Positions 34,190 through 44,693 are shown, numbered from the stretch's first letter. The stretch is DNA of 64,000 nucleotides from Crotalaria pallida (GCA_037953625.1 CM075655.1:21470001-21534000), one strand, 5' to 3'. The notes: generated by a model from the sequence alone, not told the origin. Numbers and translations are program-made.

Positions 34190-36892
34190 TGTAACACCTA
34201 AGTTTATTTACCCTTATATACCCTTACTCGAAAATAGCAACTTGAAAATTCCTTTTTCGATTCAAGAATTGATTAGAAAAAAACTCTTAATTACTTTTCT
34301 TTCATGTGAAAATCTCCTGTCAAACGGATGGAGTTTCGTTTGTTTATTGGACTTTTCCAAAAATTCCTGTTTTCCTGCAACCTGATAAACAATAATATTT
34401 TCATATAACAAAGCCTGCAGGGCTATACACATATATATACCAGCTAGTGCATCTTCGTGCACGCATCAAAAACAGGTTTAAGACATCATAGTATCAGCAT
34501 CAGAGTTAGCGGAATATAAACAAGTTTTAGGAAATAAGTTTTTCCCCAAAATAGACCCCTTTTACAAAAGGAGTCGTCCTGGGCCCCCAAAAAGCTATTT
34601 ACATTTATATACAACAAAAATGATTCACATCATCGGGCCCAGGACATTCCCATGTCCTACTTCACTAAAGGTATCCTACTCTCCCTGAGAGGGAGAGTAC
34701 TCCTGCTCGGCCTGCTCAGGTGCAATCTCTTCCTCAGTACCTGTGGTGATAGTAAGGAGTGAGTATTACACATAAAATGGGGAGGCAGTTTCCAATTAAG
34801 ACATAATGCGACACTAAGACATACACATTTAACAACTTAATCACAACATCATAAACAAGAGTCAATTCATCGCAATTCAATTTCGAGTATTCATTAGTTT
34901 CTCAAATCGATTTTTGATTTAACATTTTCTTAAGTCTTTCGTTCCATGTATTTTAATCATATTTATATTCTTTTTATCTTTCCCTGGTCACGACCTACTG
35001 CGTCTGCACTCCTGTGCACTCACGACTTACTGCGCCCGGGTAAATCCCCTGGTCACGACCTACTGCGCTCGCACCACCGCGCGATAGCGACTTACTGCGC
35101 CCGGGTATGTTTCTCAATCCCCTGGTCACGACCTACTGCGTTCGCACCCCCGTGCGAAAACGACTTACTGCGCCCGGGTAAATCCCCTGGTCACGACCTA
35201 CTGCGTTCGCACCCCCGTGCGAAAACGACTTACTGCGCCCGGGTATAATATAATCTCCCCTGGCTGAGCCTGGGTATAATTTAATTAGTTCTTTATCATT
35301 ATCAATTCTTTAGCAAATTTCCATCATTCAAAATTAATTACCACATTACACATTTCCATTATCCAATGATCACAAATATATTCTGTAACTTAATTAGCAC
35401 AATTTCACTTATTATCACAACTCAAATTATTAAACAACATAAGCATAAATTTCATCAACATCACCAAACCACAAAACGCAATATATCAACATCAAAATAA
35501 ATTCCCTAAGTCATAGATTCTATTCTAACAATTATTTGATATTATATCAACCTAAACTAACACAAAATCTTAGTACTCATTATATGCATAATGTAAACTA
35601 AACCCCAGAGTAAGGTAATACTCACTATAACCCACTCCTTACCTTAAATTAGCAAAGAGTAAATAGAACCTTAGTGAGCCCTAGCTCAAAACCTTGGAAA
35701 CTTGAATTTCCTAAGTCTAGCTTGCCACCTCAACAAGGAAATGATGAAATGTTGATATACCACCCTATTTGTGAGAGCACAAGAGGAACTACCTTTATCC
35801 TTGCCTTGGTTGGAGTTAGAAGGCATGAAACTCAATTCCTATATCATGAAGAGTGCAAGAATCCTAGGGTTTTAGAAAAAAAATCCATGAACTAAGAAGA
35901 GTTTGATTCATGAGGAAAATCACTTATGGCATGAAACTCACTTACCCAAATCAATGATGAGAAAATGAAAATCCAAGGAGAAGGAAGGAGGGTGCAATTC
36001 GTGAGCCTCAAGAAGAAAGAAGGGAAGAGCTTTAACCAAAATCCATGGTGCAAGGTTGTGTGGTCTTGATTGATTTTGGGTTTGGGGTGCCCAAGATCAA
36101 AGGTGTATGGTGGATTTGATGGTGGAGGTGTTCTTGATGTTGAGAGGAAATGGGTGAAGGTGATGAGTTGATGATGGTTTGAATGGTGGTGGAGGACTTT
36201 GTTTTTATTTCTTTTATTTTGCCTTGGCTGGTGCAGGAAATCCAAGGGCTGGTGGGCAAAACTTAGCCACCAAGCCAAAATTCAAGGGACCAGATCTGTC
36301 CAGATCTGCGCCACGCGCCTGGGCGCATGCCAGGCTCGCCTGGGCGCACGTCCTGCACCAGCACCAGACTGGTGCATGGCTCACACGGTCAGCTGGGAAA
36401 TTGGCGCGCCACACGGATTCCTGGTGCGCTGCTGCGTGCATCCGCTGGCCTGGGCGAGTGGTGGGCTGGCCTGGGCGGGTTTTTCACTGAGTTGTGCACC
36501 AAATGAACAGTGACTCGCCTGGGCGAGTGGTTCATGCGCTTGGGCGAGTTTCAGGGTTTCAACCTTCGATTCGCCGTAACTTTTTCGTCGACCGTCGGAT
36601 CGAGTTCAAATTTTTAGATATGCTTCTTTACCCCATAAACTTCACATCCAACGGTGGAATTTATTTTCTTAGCTTCCTATAATGAATTTCTAATTTTCTC
36701 TTTTCGGTCGATTTCTAACACTTAAAACGCCGATTTTACTCCCGATCTCGCTTATTTGACCCTGCCCAAAGCCATACATACCTTCTATACAACTCCTAGG
36801 ACCTATATTCACCACCCACATATCTGGCAAAATTCATTAAATCACTTTTCCAATTTTCTAAGGTTTTTAGCATTTATTTCACTTAAAATCAA
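34190..36892 (-). repeat. E3 5' LTR, end truncated
   Basis: Nearly identical to 26897-29600 but stops at ACTTAAAATCAA; the final GGTTTAGGATGTTACA is missing and E2 sequence follows directly. The two bases AA at the joint could belong to either side. Confidence 0.92.
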
Positions 36893-37219
36893 TGTATCCC
36901 ACTGTAAGTACTTAGTTACCCTAGCTCGATCATACTGTCACTCGGCAATAGTTTTATGCAACACCGATGTTTTGATATAATTAAATGGGCTGTGTTTTCA
37001 AACTGTGTTTTGTGAACGGGTTCCAAAGTGCGGTGTCCTGTAACACCTCGGTTTGGAACTTGAAAAGTTTATGCAAAGTGAGAACATGAGTTTTGATTAT
37101 AACCATGTTTTGAAAATCCAAATGTTCTCATCTTTTGTAACACATGTTTGTAAAAGAAAATGGCCCTAATTTTCACTACTTGAATGTAAGTTTTCAAGTT
37201 GCCAAATCGGGGTGTTACA
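36893..37219 (+). repeat. E2 3' LTR, last segment
   Basis: Matches 19474-19801 of the 5' LTR and ends GGGGTGTTACA, followed by CCAGT (37220-37224), the right copy of the target duplication. Contains the second copy of the 181-bp inverted-repeat unit (37039-37219). Confidence 0.9.
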
Positions 37220-38016
37220 CCAGTCGTCATTAAAAGACTAAGTGGCTGGTGTCCAGTAGGACCAGTCGTCATTAAAAGACTAAGTGGCTGGTGTCCAATA
37301 GGACCAGTCGTCATCAAAAGATTAATTTGGTGGCTGGTGTCCAGTAGGACCATGTCGTCATTAAAGGATTAAAGCGGCTGGTGTCCAATAGGACCATGTC
37401 GTCAATTTAAAAGATTAAAGCGACTTGTGTCCAATAGGACCTGTCGTCATTGAAAGAATAGAAGAATAAAGTAAGAAAGAATGAAAGAGATGAAAAGAAA
37501 GTGTTAAAAGGAAAAGAGAAAGAAGAATACGAGAATGAAGAAAAAGATAATAAGAGTTGAGTATTGAGAATTTAATGAAATGAGTGTTGTTGTGAATGTT
37601 ATGATTGTTATAAGTTGGTTAGGCTTAGTTCATCACTATTTTATTGAGGGTTTATTTCTCCTAAGTTCTGCGTAATTGCTACCCCTTTTGCAGTTATTTT
37701 TTTCAGGTACAGAAGCGAGGTTTACATCGTCACGGGCCGAGCAGGATTCACTCTACCACGTGGAGTGTATTTATAATAGCATGAGTGGACATAGATATCT
37801 ATATTTTAATTAGTATTTTGGATTAACTACAATTTGCTAAGTAAGCCCTGGAACTTGTATTATTTTGTAAAGCCGGGCTCTAGTTTTAAAATGGTTGTAT
37901 AATTTATAAGTTTTCTTGTTTAAATTAATCTGGCTGAACAGGTACAAAACAGGAAATTTTGGTAAAGTCCGAAAAACAGAGGAATCTCTGTCCGTTTTTC
38001 GGAAAAATATTCATGA
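37220..38016 (+). repeat. E1 3' LTR, last segment, end truncated
   Basis: Resumes the hairpin repeats where 13778 stopped and follows the 5' LTR to ATATTCATGA (equivalent to 9240). The last 81 or so bases of the LTR are missing; a few bases (TGAC) of uncertain origin join it to E0 sequence. Confidence 0.9.
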
Positions 38017-38020
38017 TGAC

Positions 38021-38374
38021 CCACGCCTGGGTGCGCCAGGTCTGATGACCCATTTCTCTCGCTGCACGCGCGCCTGGGCGTGCTAATTTGCACGCCTGGG
38101 CGTGTGACATTTGATGTAGCTCCGTTTTTCTCCGTTCTTATGTCATTTTCAAGGTTCTCTTATGCTTTTTCCAGCTCCAATATTACTTTATCCAATTTAG
38201 CTCCAAAAGTACCTGAAACATACCCAAAACGGATCAAAATGTTCAAGGGAATAAAATTTCCTAAACTAATTAAAAACTAAACAAAATCTACCTAAAATAC
38301 CTAAGAAACAAACCAAAACCAAGCAAAAGGTAGTCAAATTAAGCTCTAAAACATCATATGTTAGACCCAAATCA
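38021..38374 (-). repeat. E0 5' LTR, outer-end remnant
   Basis: Matches about 2595-2949 and ends CCCAAATCA, followed by AAACT (38375-38379), the partner of 1592-1596. The rest of this LTR plus the E0 gag, protease and reverse transcriptase regions were lost in the deletion that also clipped E1. Keeps CACGCC-TG-GGCGTG intact at 38091-38104. Confidence 0.88.
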
Positions 38375-38479
38375 AAACTTATAAAGTGAAGTTTTCATGA
38401 ATATATTAAAGTAACAGATTATCAGAGTATGCGGAATTTAAGATAAAAAGGAATCTTGGATTGATAAACATCGAACGAC

Positions 38480-38522
<43 letters not shown>

Positions 38523-38780
38523 TAGATAAAGTGGAAGTAACATAAGTACATCTGTGTCCAAGATCCAGGTAGTGATACCCCAAAGTTTCAAAAATAAACA
38601 AGTCCATGAAAGCTAAAAAGATAGACCATCTCGCTGAGATCTCTCCAAAACTATATACAAAATAATACAACTCAAAATATAGAAACTCTCAGTGAATGGT
38701 CCGGTGATCCTCCTCCAAGTCATGCTCCTCCATAGGTCTCCAACATCATCTCCACACGTCCCACATCCTAACCATCCATA

Positions 38781-39266
38781 CTATGTATCTCCCGGTGGAT
38801 CCCCAACTCCCCACTGGCTCCCAGTGGAGTTCTCGACTGGCTCTTCCTCACTCTCTGCCTCCTCGGGATCCTCCTCTACCTCATCCGACTGAGTCGGTGC
38901 CCTACCACTAGGCATTGGGTCAGCTGCAGGAGTCCGATGAACTGGACTCATTGGACTAGGCACAGGAGTCTCCTCATGAATCACTTGGGAAGTAGAGGGA
39001 TGGGATCGGGTAGCTACTATGAAACGAAAAGTATGAAATCGATGAGCTGGTCGAGCCGAGGGTGGTCCATGATAAGTATAAAACGGGGGTACATGCAGGG
39101 TATAGATAATAGGGATGCGGAACCTACGAGGACGAACACGAGCCAAAGGGTTGAGGTGATAGAGGGTCACCTCTACCTCCCCCTCAAACATGGCTCTGTG
39201 GTCCTCGTAGTACCACACTCCACTAGGGAGTGGGCGCAACTCGATGCAAGCTAGATAGCGAGCCAT
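38781..39266 (-). CDS. LTR-encoded conserved protein of unknown function (E5 copy)
   Basis: A 161-codon frame inside the LTR, starting MARYLACIE and ending in an acidic Glu/Asp-rich tail (DEVEEDPEEAESEEE). The middle is basic and aromatic, with VRPRRFRIP and HVPPFY. I do not recognise the fold. The same protein is encoded at the same place in both LTRs of E4. Compared codon by codon with the E4 right copy, the first nine codons after ATG differ only at synonymous sites, and RVRPRRFRIP has five changed codons, all synonymous, including an Arg switched from CGC to AGG. Just upstream, a pyrimidine-rich tract ends in TAG before GTGATGG in both families, so the frame may be a spliced exon. No membrane segment or signal peptide seen. 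Confidence 0.7.
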   Translation of the reverse strand: MARYLACIELRPLPSGVWYYEDHRAMFEGEVEVTLYHLNPLARVRPRRFRIPIIYTLHVPPFYTYHGPPSARPAHRFHTFRFIVATRSHPSTSQVIHEETPVPSPMSPVHRTPAADPMPSGRAPTQSDEVEEDPEEAESEEEPVENSTGSQWGVGDPPGDT

Positions 39267-39500
39267 CACCTACAGTGGGCATAAGGGGTAAGCAAAACAT
39301 TCCACATAATCGAGTAAGAATAATTAAAGCAGGTAAAAAATCACATATACCAAGTAGTCAAATTACATGAATGAATATATGAGCAAGCCAATTTCATTTA
39401 TAATTAATCTCTTTATTTATATGGCATGATGCATGCTCTCTATCTCAAATTCCTGAGATTCTCCAACTATCACAATATGGACGTCCATCCAAACAACCCA

Positions 39501-39834
39501 TATACGTTCTCATAACGTATAGCGAACCTGCTCGGAACGTGATACATAACGCCACTATCGGTTTGTGCACATCACGTCGCGAAGACGTAATAACCACATC
39601 AACAGCATCCCACAATGCTGGCCACATTACCAAAATGTGTCATCGAGCAAGTCACACGAATATGCCTGGAACGTGGTCCATAATATCAATATCGATGTGC
39701 ACATCTCGTCACCAAGACGAATACCCAACGTTCGCAGCAACCAATGCTGACCACATTACCAAAATGTGACTACAGGCAAGTCGTAACCAAATTAGTACTT
39801 CCCAGAGTACACTCCTCATGTTCCTCGAACATGA
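39501..39834. repeat. Variable-arm hairpin array in E5 LTR (loop mostly ACCAA)
   Basis: Stems, left to right: TATACGTT-CTCAT-AACGTATA (39501-39521), ACGTC-GCGAA-GACGT (39574-39588), CAGCAT-CCCACA-ATGCTG (39603-39620), CACATT-ACCAA-AATGTG (39623-39639), TCGTC-ACCAA-GACGA (39706-39720), CAGCA-ACCAA-TGCTG (39735-39749), CACATT-ACCAA-AATGTG (39752-39768), GTACT-TCCCAG-AGTAC (39795-39810) and TCATGTT-CCTCG-AACATGA (39816-39834). The arms differ but all pair perfectly. Confidence 0.9.
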
Positions 39835-40070
39835 CCAAATGATATCCTATCCCCATAACACCATGTATGAATGCACATAAAGGTTCCATTTAAGATTATC
39901 CTTTAATCTCATTATGTGCAACATGCAATACATTCACCAACGTAATTATCAATGTAATTGAACACATCATATCTCCTTTGGAACATGGTTCATCCTTTAT
40001 AGGTGTCATTAGGTTTTTATTTATCTTGCTACAATTGAAAATGGTATTTTTCAGTATTCTGACCAGAAAT

Positions 40071-40378
40071 ACTCGAGTCTTTTTCAAAATACTCGAGTAG
40101 TTCATCATTATGTCCAGAATACTCGAGTGGTTCATCTGAGACTCGAGTGGATCATAAGATTTTTGAAAAGTTCAAGTTTCAGATTTGCCAAAAATACTTG
40201 AGTAGCTTATGAGATACTCGAGTCGTGCATCAATCCAGAATACTCGAGTAGTTCATCAACATGGTTCATTTGTTGCACCAGTCAATACTCGAGTCTTGGC
40301 TCAGATACTCGAGTATTGGTGCTATCAGATGCATTGGTGCATCACGAAATACTCGAGTCTCGAGCTAAATACTCAAGT
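40071..40378. repeat. ACTCGAGT palindrome cluster in E5 LTR
   Basis: Nine perfect ACTCGAGT copies (starts 40071, 40091, 40121, 40141, 40216, 40242, 40287, 40307, 40351) plus two one-base variants (about 40196 and 40371). Several occur as pairs 20 bp apart. Lies at the place where the E4 LTRs have TAACCGGTTA. Confidence 0.9.
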
Positions 40379-41280
40379 CTTGGCTGACAGTAAACACTGA
40401 AAATTGCGTTTTTACATACCATTTTCATTTCTAGCCAAATTTATTCCAAAACCAATGATCAACAGAGTTATATTCATGCATCATAAACATGTTCCAACAC
40501 TGAAATTACATCAAATTACTGTGAATCTCAACTGAGCATCAATTATGCATAAAAATCACATTTTGAGCAACTTAACATACCAAATTTAATTCTAATCACT
40601 TTTTGGCATGAAAACAACTTGCATACAGTACACATGCAAGATAACAAACTTTCTCAAATCAAAGATAATGCTCAGAAAAGCCTCCAAGCCTTAAACCTAT
40701 TTCAAACTATGCCCAAAGAGTCTCATGGTGACTCTACACATAAAATCCAACAATTAAACTTATTCTAGTGAACAATTGGCTTCACCCTTACCTCTAGGCC
40801 GTGAATCAACAAGAAAATTGCAGAGGAATTGGCTGGAACTCCTAAACCCACAAAACCCTCTGCATGCAGCCGAACAAAGTCCAAAGACCAGAGATTTAAA
40901 CATGCAAAATCATTTTAAAAATTGGGGAAAATAATTAGGAACGATTCTCTGCAACATGGACTAAAGGTAGGAATGAATTTGAGGGTCATTTGGTCCATAA
41001 ACTTACCAAAATCCGAGCTTGAAGTAAGCTCCAGACTTCAGTTTTCCAGACTTGGCAGCAAAACACCCTATCCTTCGAGCTTCGATTCTTTCTCTACACA
41101 GCACATCAACTCTCGATTTTTGTATCTTTGTAAAGCACATGATGTGATCTTTACAATGGTGTATAACACTCAACTCAACTCTCATAAATGAAGGAGAACG
41201 ATGAGAACGAAATTATGAACCCTAACCTCTGGGTTTCAGAGCAAACTTAGAAAAATGGGTTGATTTCCGTCAACCATCAG

Positions 41281-41290
41281 GCTTATATAG
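41281..41290 (-). promoter_or_regulatory. Putative E5 TATA box
   Basis: CTATATAAGC on the minus strand. The homologous position in both E4 LTRs also has a TATA-like sequence (46719-46728 and 54835-54846), so the promoter placement is supported by comparison. Transcription would run leftward toward the internal frame at 39266. Confidence 0.65.
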
Positions 41291-41413
41291 CATGAATCGT
41301 TGCTCATGCACGGCGACACAAAATCAGGGAGGCTTGGTTGAGTGGGCTTCGTGTCAACTCGTGGAATCAACGAGTTATTGACTCATCAAACGCACTCACG
41401 AGTGCTGGTCTGT

Positions 41414-41449
41414 CCAGAATACTCGAGTTCTGGCTGAAGTACTCGAGTA
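41414..41449. promoter_or_regulatory. Palindrome pair upstream of E5 TATA box
   Basis: ACTCGAGT at 41421-41428, itself framed by CCAGAA and TTCTGG arms, and TACTCGAGTA at 41440-41449. The first copy is 131 bp upstream of the TATA box in the direction of transcription. In E4 an unrelated palindrome pair has the same spacing. Confidence 0.65.
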
Positions 41450-41732
41450 TTTTGGCTCTATTTTGAAAAATAATTATTTTAATTCCATTCCCTCCAAAAT
41501 CTTTCTAATATTGCTTTTAGGTCCTACAACGGGGGCTAATATGCAAAAATCCTATTTTTACATATTATTACTTATTGAAAATATTTATCTTACATTCCAC
41601 CTAACACATGCAAACATATAAAAATCTTAATTAATCAAAATTAATTATAAAGGAAATAATAAAGAAATAATTATGAATAACTTTCATAATTTTTATTAAT
41701 CAGGGACTAAAAATTTGGGGTGTTACATTCTG

Positions 41733-42046
41733 CAACCTGGGAAGCACATGATGGCAGCTGGCTATTGTATGTATGGAAGCTCTTGAACGGTATAGTATTG
41801 AATGTGTTCTCAATAAGATACTTTTTTCTGTTGCGTGTTCATTGAAACAAAAGTCTTCTTTACATCTGAGGACTGCGAAATCAGGACTTGTGTTTCCTCC
41901 TTTGTAATATTACAGTGCTTAATTTCTCCATGACAATTTGGGATCTAATGATTTTGCAGCTTGTGTTAAGCACTAGAACTGATGTTAATGGTTTCACCCT
42001 TGACCCATCTCATGGAGAGTTCATCCTAACTCACCCTAACATTAAG
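41733..42046 (+). pseudogene. Cytosolic FBPase fragment, right half and next exon
   Basis: 41733-41789 continues the exon from 1343 (QPGKHMMAAGYCMYGSS), but the next Cys codon is TGA (41784-41786), then ACG and a GTATAG splice donor. After an intron ending in TTTTGCAG, 41960-42046 reads LVLSTRTDVNGF-TLDPSHGEF-ILTHPNIK, clearly the following FBPase exon. The expected splice donor after this exon reads AT instead of GT. No further FBPase exons follow; kinesin exons come next. The retained introns show this is a DNA-level copy, not a processed pseudogene. It was disabled by the stop even before E5 inserted, or at any time after. Confidence 0.85.
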
Positions 42047-42546
42047 ATATTACTCTGCTGCTCACTTATATATCACTACTACAAATTATTCTCCTATGTT
42101 CTGTTTGGAAATGCATGTTTGGCTACTCTGCTTTTACAACAATGTATTTTGCTGCTTAGTTTTCACAATTCAAACTGTACATTTATTCCATTTTAAGATT
42201 AGATGGATGAGGCTTTACCAGGCTATCATTCATTTGATTTTTAGTTGGTAATTTGTGCATCTGTAGAGATTTCTTCCAAATATTTCGTTTTAAATGTTGT
42301 AAGTTTACTACTTTTCCAATGATTGTGTGATTCGTGTATTTTTAAATGTTTGTTTGGTAATTACATACATATATACACATTCATAAACATGTGCATATAA
42401 TCTTTTATAAATCTCTGGAACATAGATATTGACTATGGGATGTGCAAAGATATGTGGAAATTTTACCTTTTTATTAATTAGGATGACATGTGCAGTCTCA
42501 TTTTGCTTTGATTTTTTGTTCTCATTTTTCTTTTTGGTTTTCGTAG
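42047..42546 (+). other. Intron-like spacer between FBPase and kinesin fragments
   Basis: 500 bp of T-rich DNA typical of plant introns. No coding segment or repeat seen. The acceptor TTTTCGTAG before the kinesin exon is at its right end. Any junction between the two gene fragments lies somewhere here. Confidence 0.5.
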
Positions 42547-43125
42547 GTTAACCAAAAAATGATGAAATCAATTCTTATCAAAGATCTTTATGGTGAAACT
42601 GAACGTCTTAAGGCAGGTAGGTTGCTTTGTATTTGTTGTTGAATTATATAGGCTCTTTAACTTTCGTTTTACTCTTTAAGATGATAAGCATGAGGTTGAT
42701 TTAATTTGTGATTTCAAACAGAGGTTTATGTTGCACGTGATAAAGTTGGTGTCTACATACCGAAAGAGAGATACATGCAGGAGGAGAATGAGAGGAAGGT
42801 TGTCTTTCTATATTTCATGTATGTTACTGTTACTGTTATTGTTTTTTTTTTGCACCTTATAATTTTGGCAGCTGTTACACTTGTTTAGTGTAACTTGGAT
42901 GTTCCTTGTTTCTTAAAATGTTTACTATTTTTGATCTTGTTCAGTTTTGTTATAATTTGGTTTTGTATTTTATTTAGATTTAGATTTCCATGTTGTGGTT
43001 CATAAAACATACTTCTAGTAAGGTGCCTTTGAGCCCTTCTATTGATGAACTATTTTCCTTATTTTTATTAGGTCATGGCAAATCAGATTGAGCAGATGGG
43101 GATCACATTAGAAAATCATCAGAAG
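42547..43125 (+). pseudogene. Kinesin-5 (BimC/KRP125-type) exon fragment, three exons
   Basis: Exons 42547-42616, 42722-42798 and 43072-43125, each bordered by AG and GT, join in frame. They read VNQKMMKSILIKDLYGETERLKA, then EVYVARDKVGVYIPKERYMQEENERK, then VMANQIEQMG. This is the stretch just after the motor domain, where the kinesin-5 coiled coil begins; kinesin-5 slides antiparallel spindle microtubules as a tetramer. Neither motor domain nor C-terminus is present. A further short exon may start at 43531 (after TTTCAG) and be split by E4, continuing to about 55312 before GTATCT, but the match there is weak. No stops occur in the three exons. Confidence 0.85.
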
Positions 43126-43539
43126 GTTTCTTTTCTTAACAAATGACAATGATAACTATTTTAAGTAGAAGATATTTTGGCCTAGTTCTTGTCCCTTTCA
43201 TACTTATTTAAGCCTTATCTTATTTGTGCAGATGTTCAGCATTTTGTCTATACTATCTAGTTGCTATTTATACATATAACCTGTTTTGGATCATGTTCTT
43301 ATATCTGATCATCTTACAAGTGGTATTCGATTTATTCTAAGCTACAGATCTTCGATTTATTCTGTCTTTGTGACTGTTGTTTTTGGATCAGCATATACTT
43401 TTGCATAGCCAGTGCATATCAGTGTTATTGGTCTATGTATTCCTATACTGATGTGTTTAATGCATATCTGGTTTTCTGTACTTAGCTTGCCTGCCATTAT
43501 TATTTTGATATAGAGTGCAAATATTTCAGCAGTGCTTTA
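43126..43539 (+). other. Intron-like DNA up to E4 insertion
   Basis: T-rich sequence after the third kinesin exon with no recognised content; ends with CTTTA (43535-43539), the E4 target site. Confidence 0.5.
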
Positions 43540-43923
43540 TGTGACACCCTTGTTTTTATATTTTGAAAATAATAAATATTTCCAAATAATAAATATTTCC
43601 AAATATAGAATACTTGCTATCCAAAAATTTGGTCTAGAAAATTTTTCATTTTTAACTTATACTTGCTCAATTATAAACACATTTAACCTTGACGAATAAT
43701 TTGAATTCGGCTTAATAGTACCTTAATTACAAAAGCCTCTTGAGACAATGCCTTTTTAATATAATTAAATATATCTGTAGCGTTGATTAAAAACATATTA
43801 ATTGTCTCTTGAGTTTAATCGGTTTTGTAGAACATAAACTTATTTGCCGAATCCTTTTTAACCAAAATCAGAGTATGCGGAAGTAAAAATAATACTTGTG
43901 GGGCACTGCCGAGGTAAAACACC

Positions 43924-43972
<49 letters not shown>

Positions 43973-44147
43973 GATAAACACCCCCACCAATATCAAAGTA
44001 GCAAGTATCAAAGTCGAAATAGCAAGTTTTAGTGAGACATATACATAACTAGCTGCTCAAAATAAACCTCACTCTAAGACCTCTCAAAAATATGTACAAT
44101 ATATAACAAAGTCAAAATAGAAGTCCCAGAGCAGGTCATCCATGTCC

Positions 44148-44693
44148 TCAGCAGCTCCTCTGATCCTCTGCAGCTCTATCCCTAGACCTAGGATCCAAAA
44201 CATCTATGCTATGCAAGCTCCTAGGAACTAGCAGGTCCACCTCTAGTAGAAATAGTAGGCTCGACAGGCACCTCTTCCTCGTCCTCATCCTTAACGGGAT
44301 CCTCCTCGACCTCGCCCGACTGTGCAGAGACCCACCACTGGGCCTAGGACCTGCAGAAGAAGTCCTCTCAAAGTTAGCCGGACCAGGAGAAGGAGTCTCC
44401 TCAGTAACAAATCTATGTGAAGAAGGATGAGTGCGAGTGGCAGATCTAAAACGAAAACTATGAAATCGACGCACTGGTCGAGCCGGGGGTGGTCCTCTAT
44501 ATGAGTAAAAGGGTGGAACATGCATAGTATAGACTATAGGGATCCTAAACCTACAAGGTCGCACCCGAACCAAAGGGTTAGGGTGGTAGAGAGTAATCTC
44601 CACCTCCCCCACAAAGGTGGCTCGGTGCTCCTCGTAAGTCCATATACCACTAGGGATATGACGTATCTCGATGCAGGCTAGGTAACTGGCCAT
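44148..44693 (-). pseudogene. LTR-encoded conserved protein (E4 left copy), frameshifted tail
   Basis: Starts MASYLACIEIR at the ATG at 44691-44693. The first ~125 residues match the right-LTR copy and the E5 copy. One base is missing near 44330 (AGAGACCC here, AGAGAGCCC in the right LTR), so the acidic tail is replaced by an Arg/Leu-rich read-through of another frame. The basic core (VRPCRFRIP) has one Arg-to-Cys change. Function unknown; see the E5 copy. Confidence 0.65.

Larger units (their letters stand above)
26897..36892 (-). mobile_element. E3: Tekay/Del-type Ty3/gypsy element, nearly intact
   Basis: Two LTRs starting TGTAACACCTAAGTTTA (26897 and 34190) flank a minus-strand gag-pol, with a Met-tRNA primer site next to the right LTR and a polypurine tract next to the left. 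It carries a chromodomain at the end of pol, placing it with chromoviruses; LTR size and sequence fit Tekay/Del. The LTRs look almost identical (several frames match exactly over more than 100 codons), making it the youngest as well as the innermost element. The last 16-17 bases of the right LTR are deleted. Confidence 0.95.
38375..41727 (-). mobile_element. E5 solo LTR, right segment
   Basis: Continues the LTR of 1344-1591 after removal of E0. Homologous along its length to the 3.6-kb LTRs of E4 (shared ATCAGAGTATGCGGA, shared reading frame, shared order of hairpins, palindromes and TATA box) but clearly a different family. Ends GGGGTGTTACA at 41727, then TTCTG. An AT microsatellite lies at about 38483-38516. 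Total LTR length is about 3.6 kb. Confidence 0.85.

Noticed and set aside
41733..43125. A functional host gene spanning the FBPase and kinesin exons
   Set aside because: The two parts are from unrelated proteins, both lack their ends, and the FBPase part has a stop and a lost splice donor.
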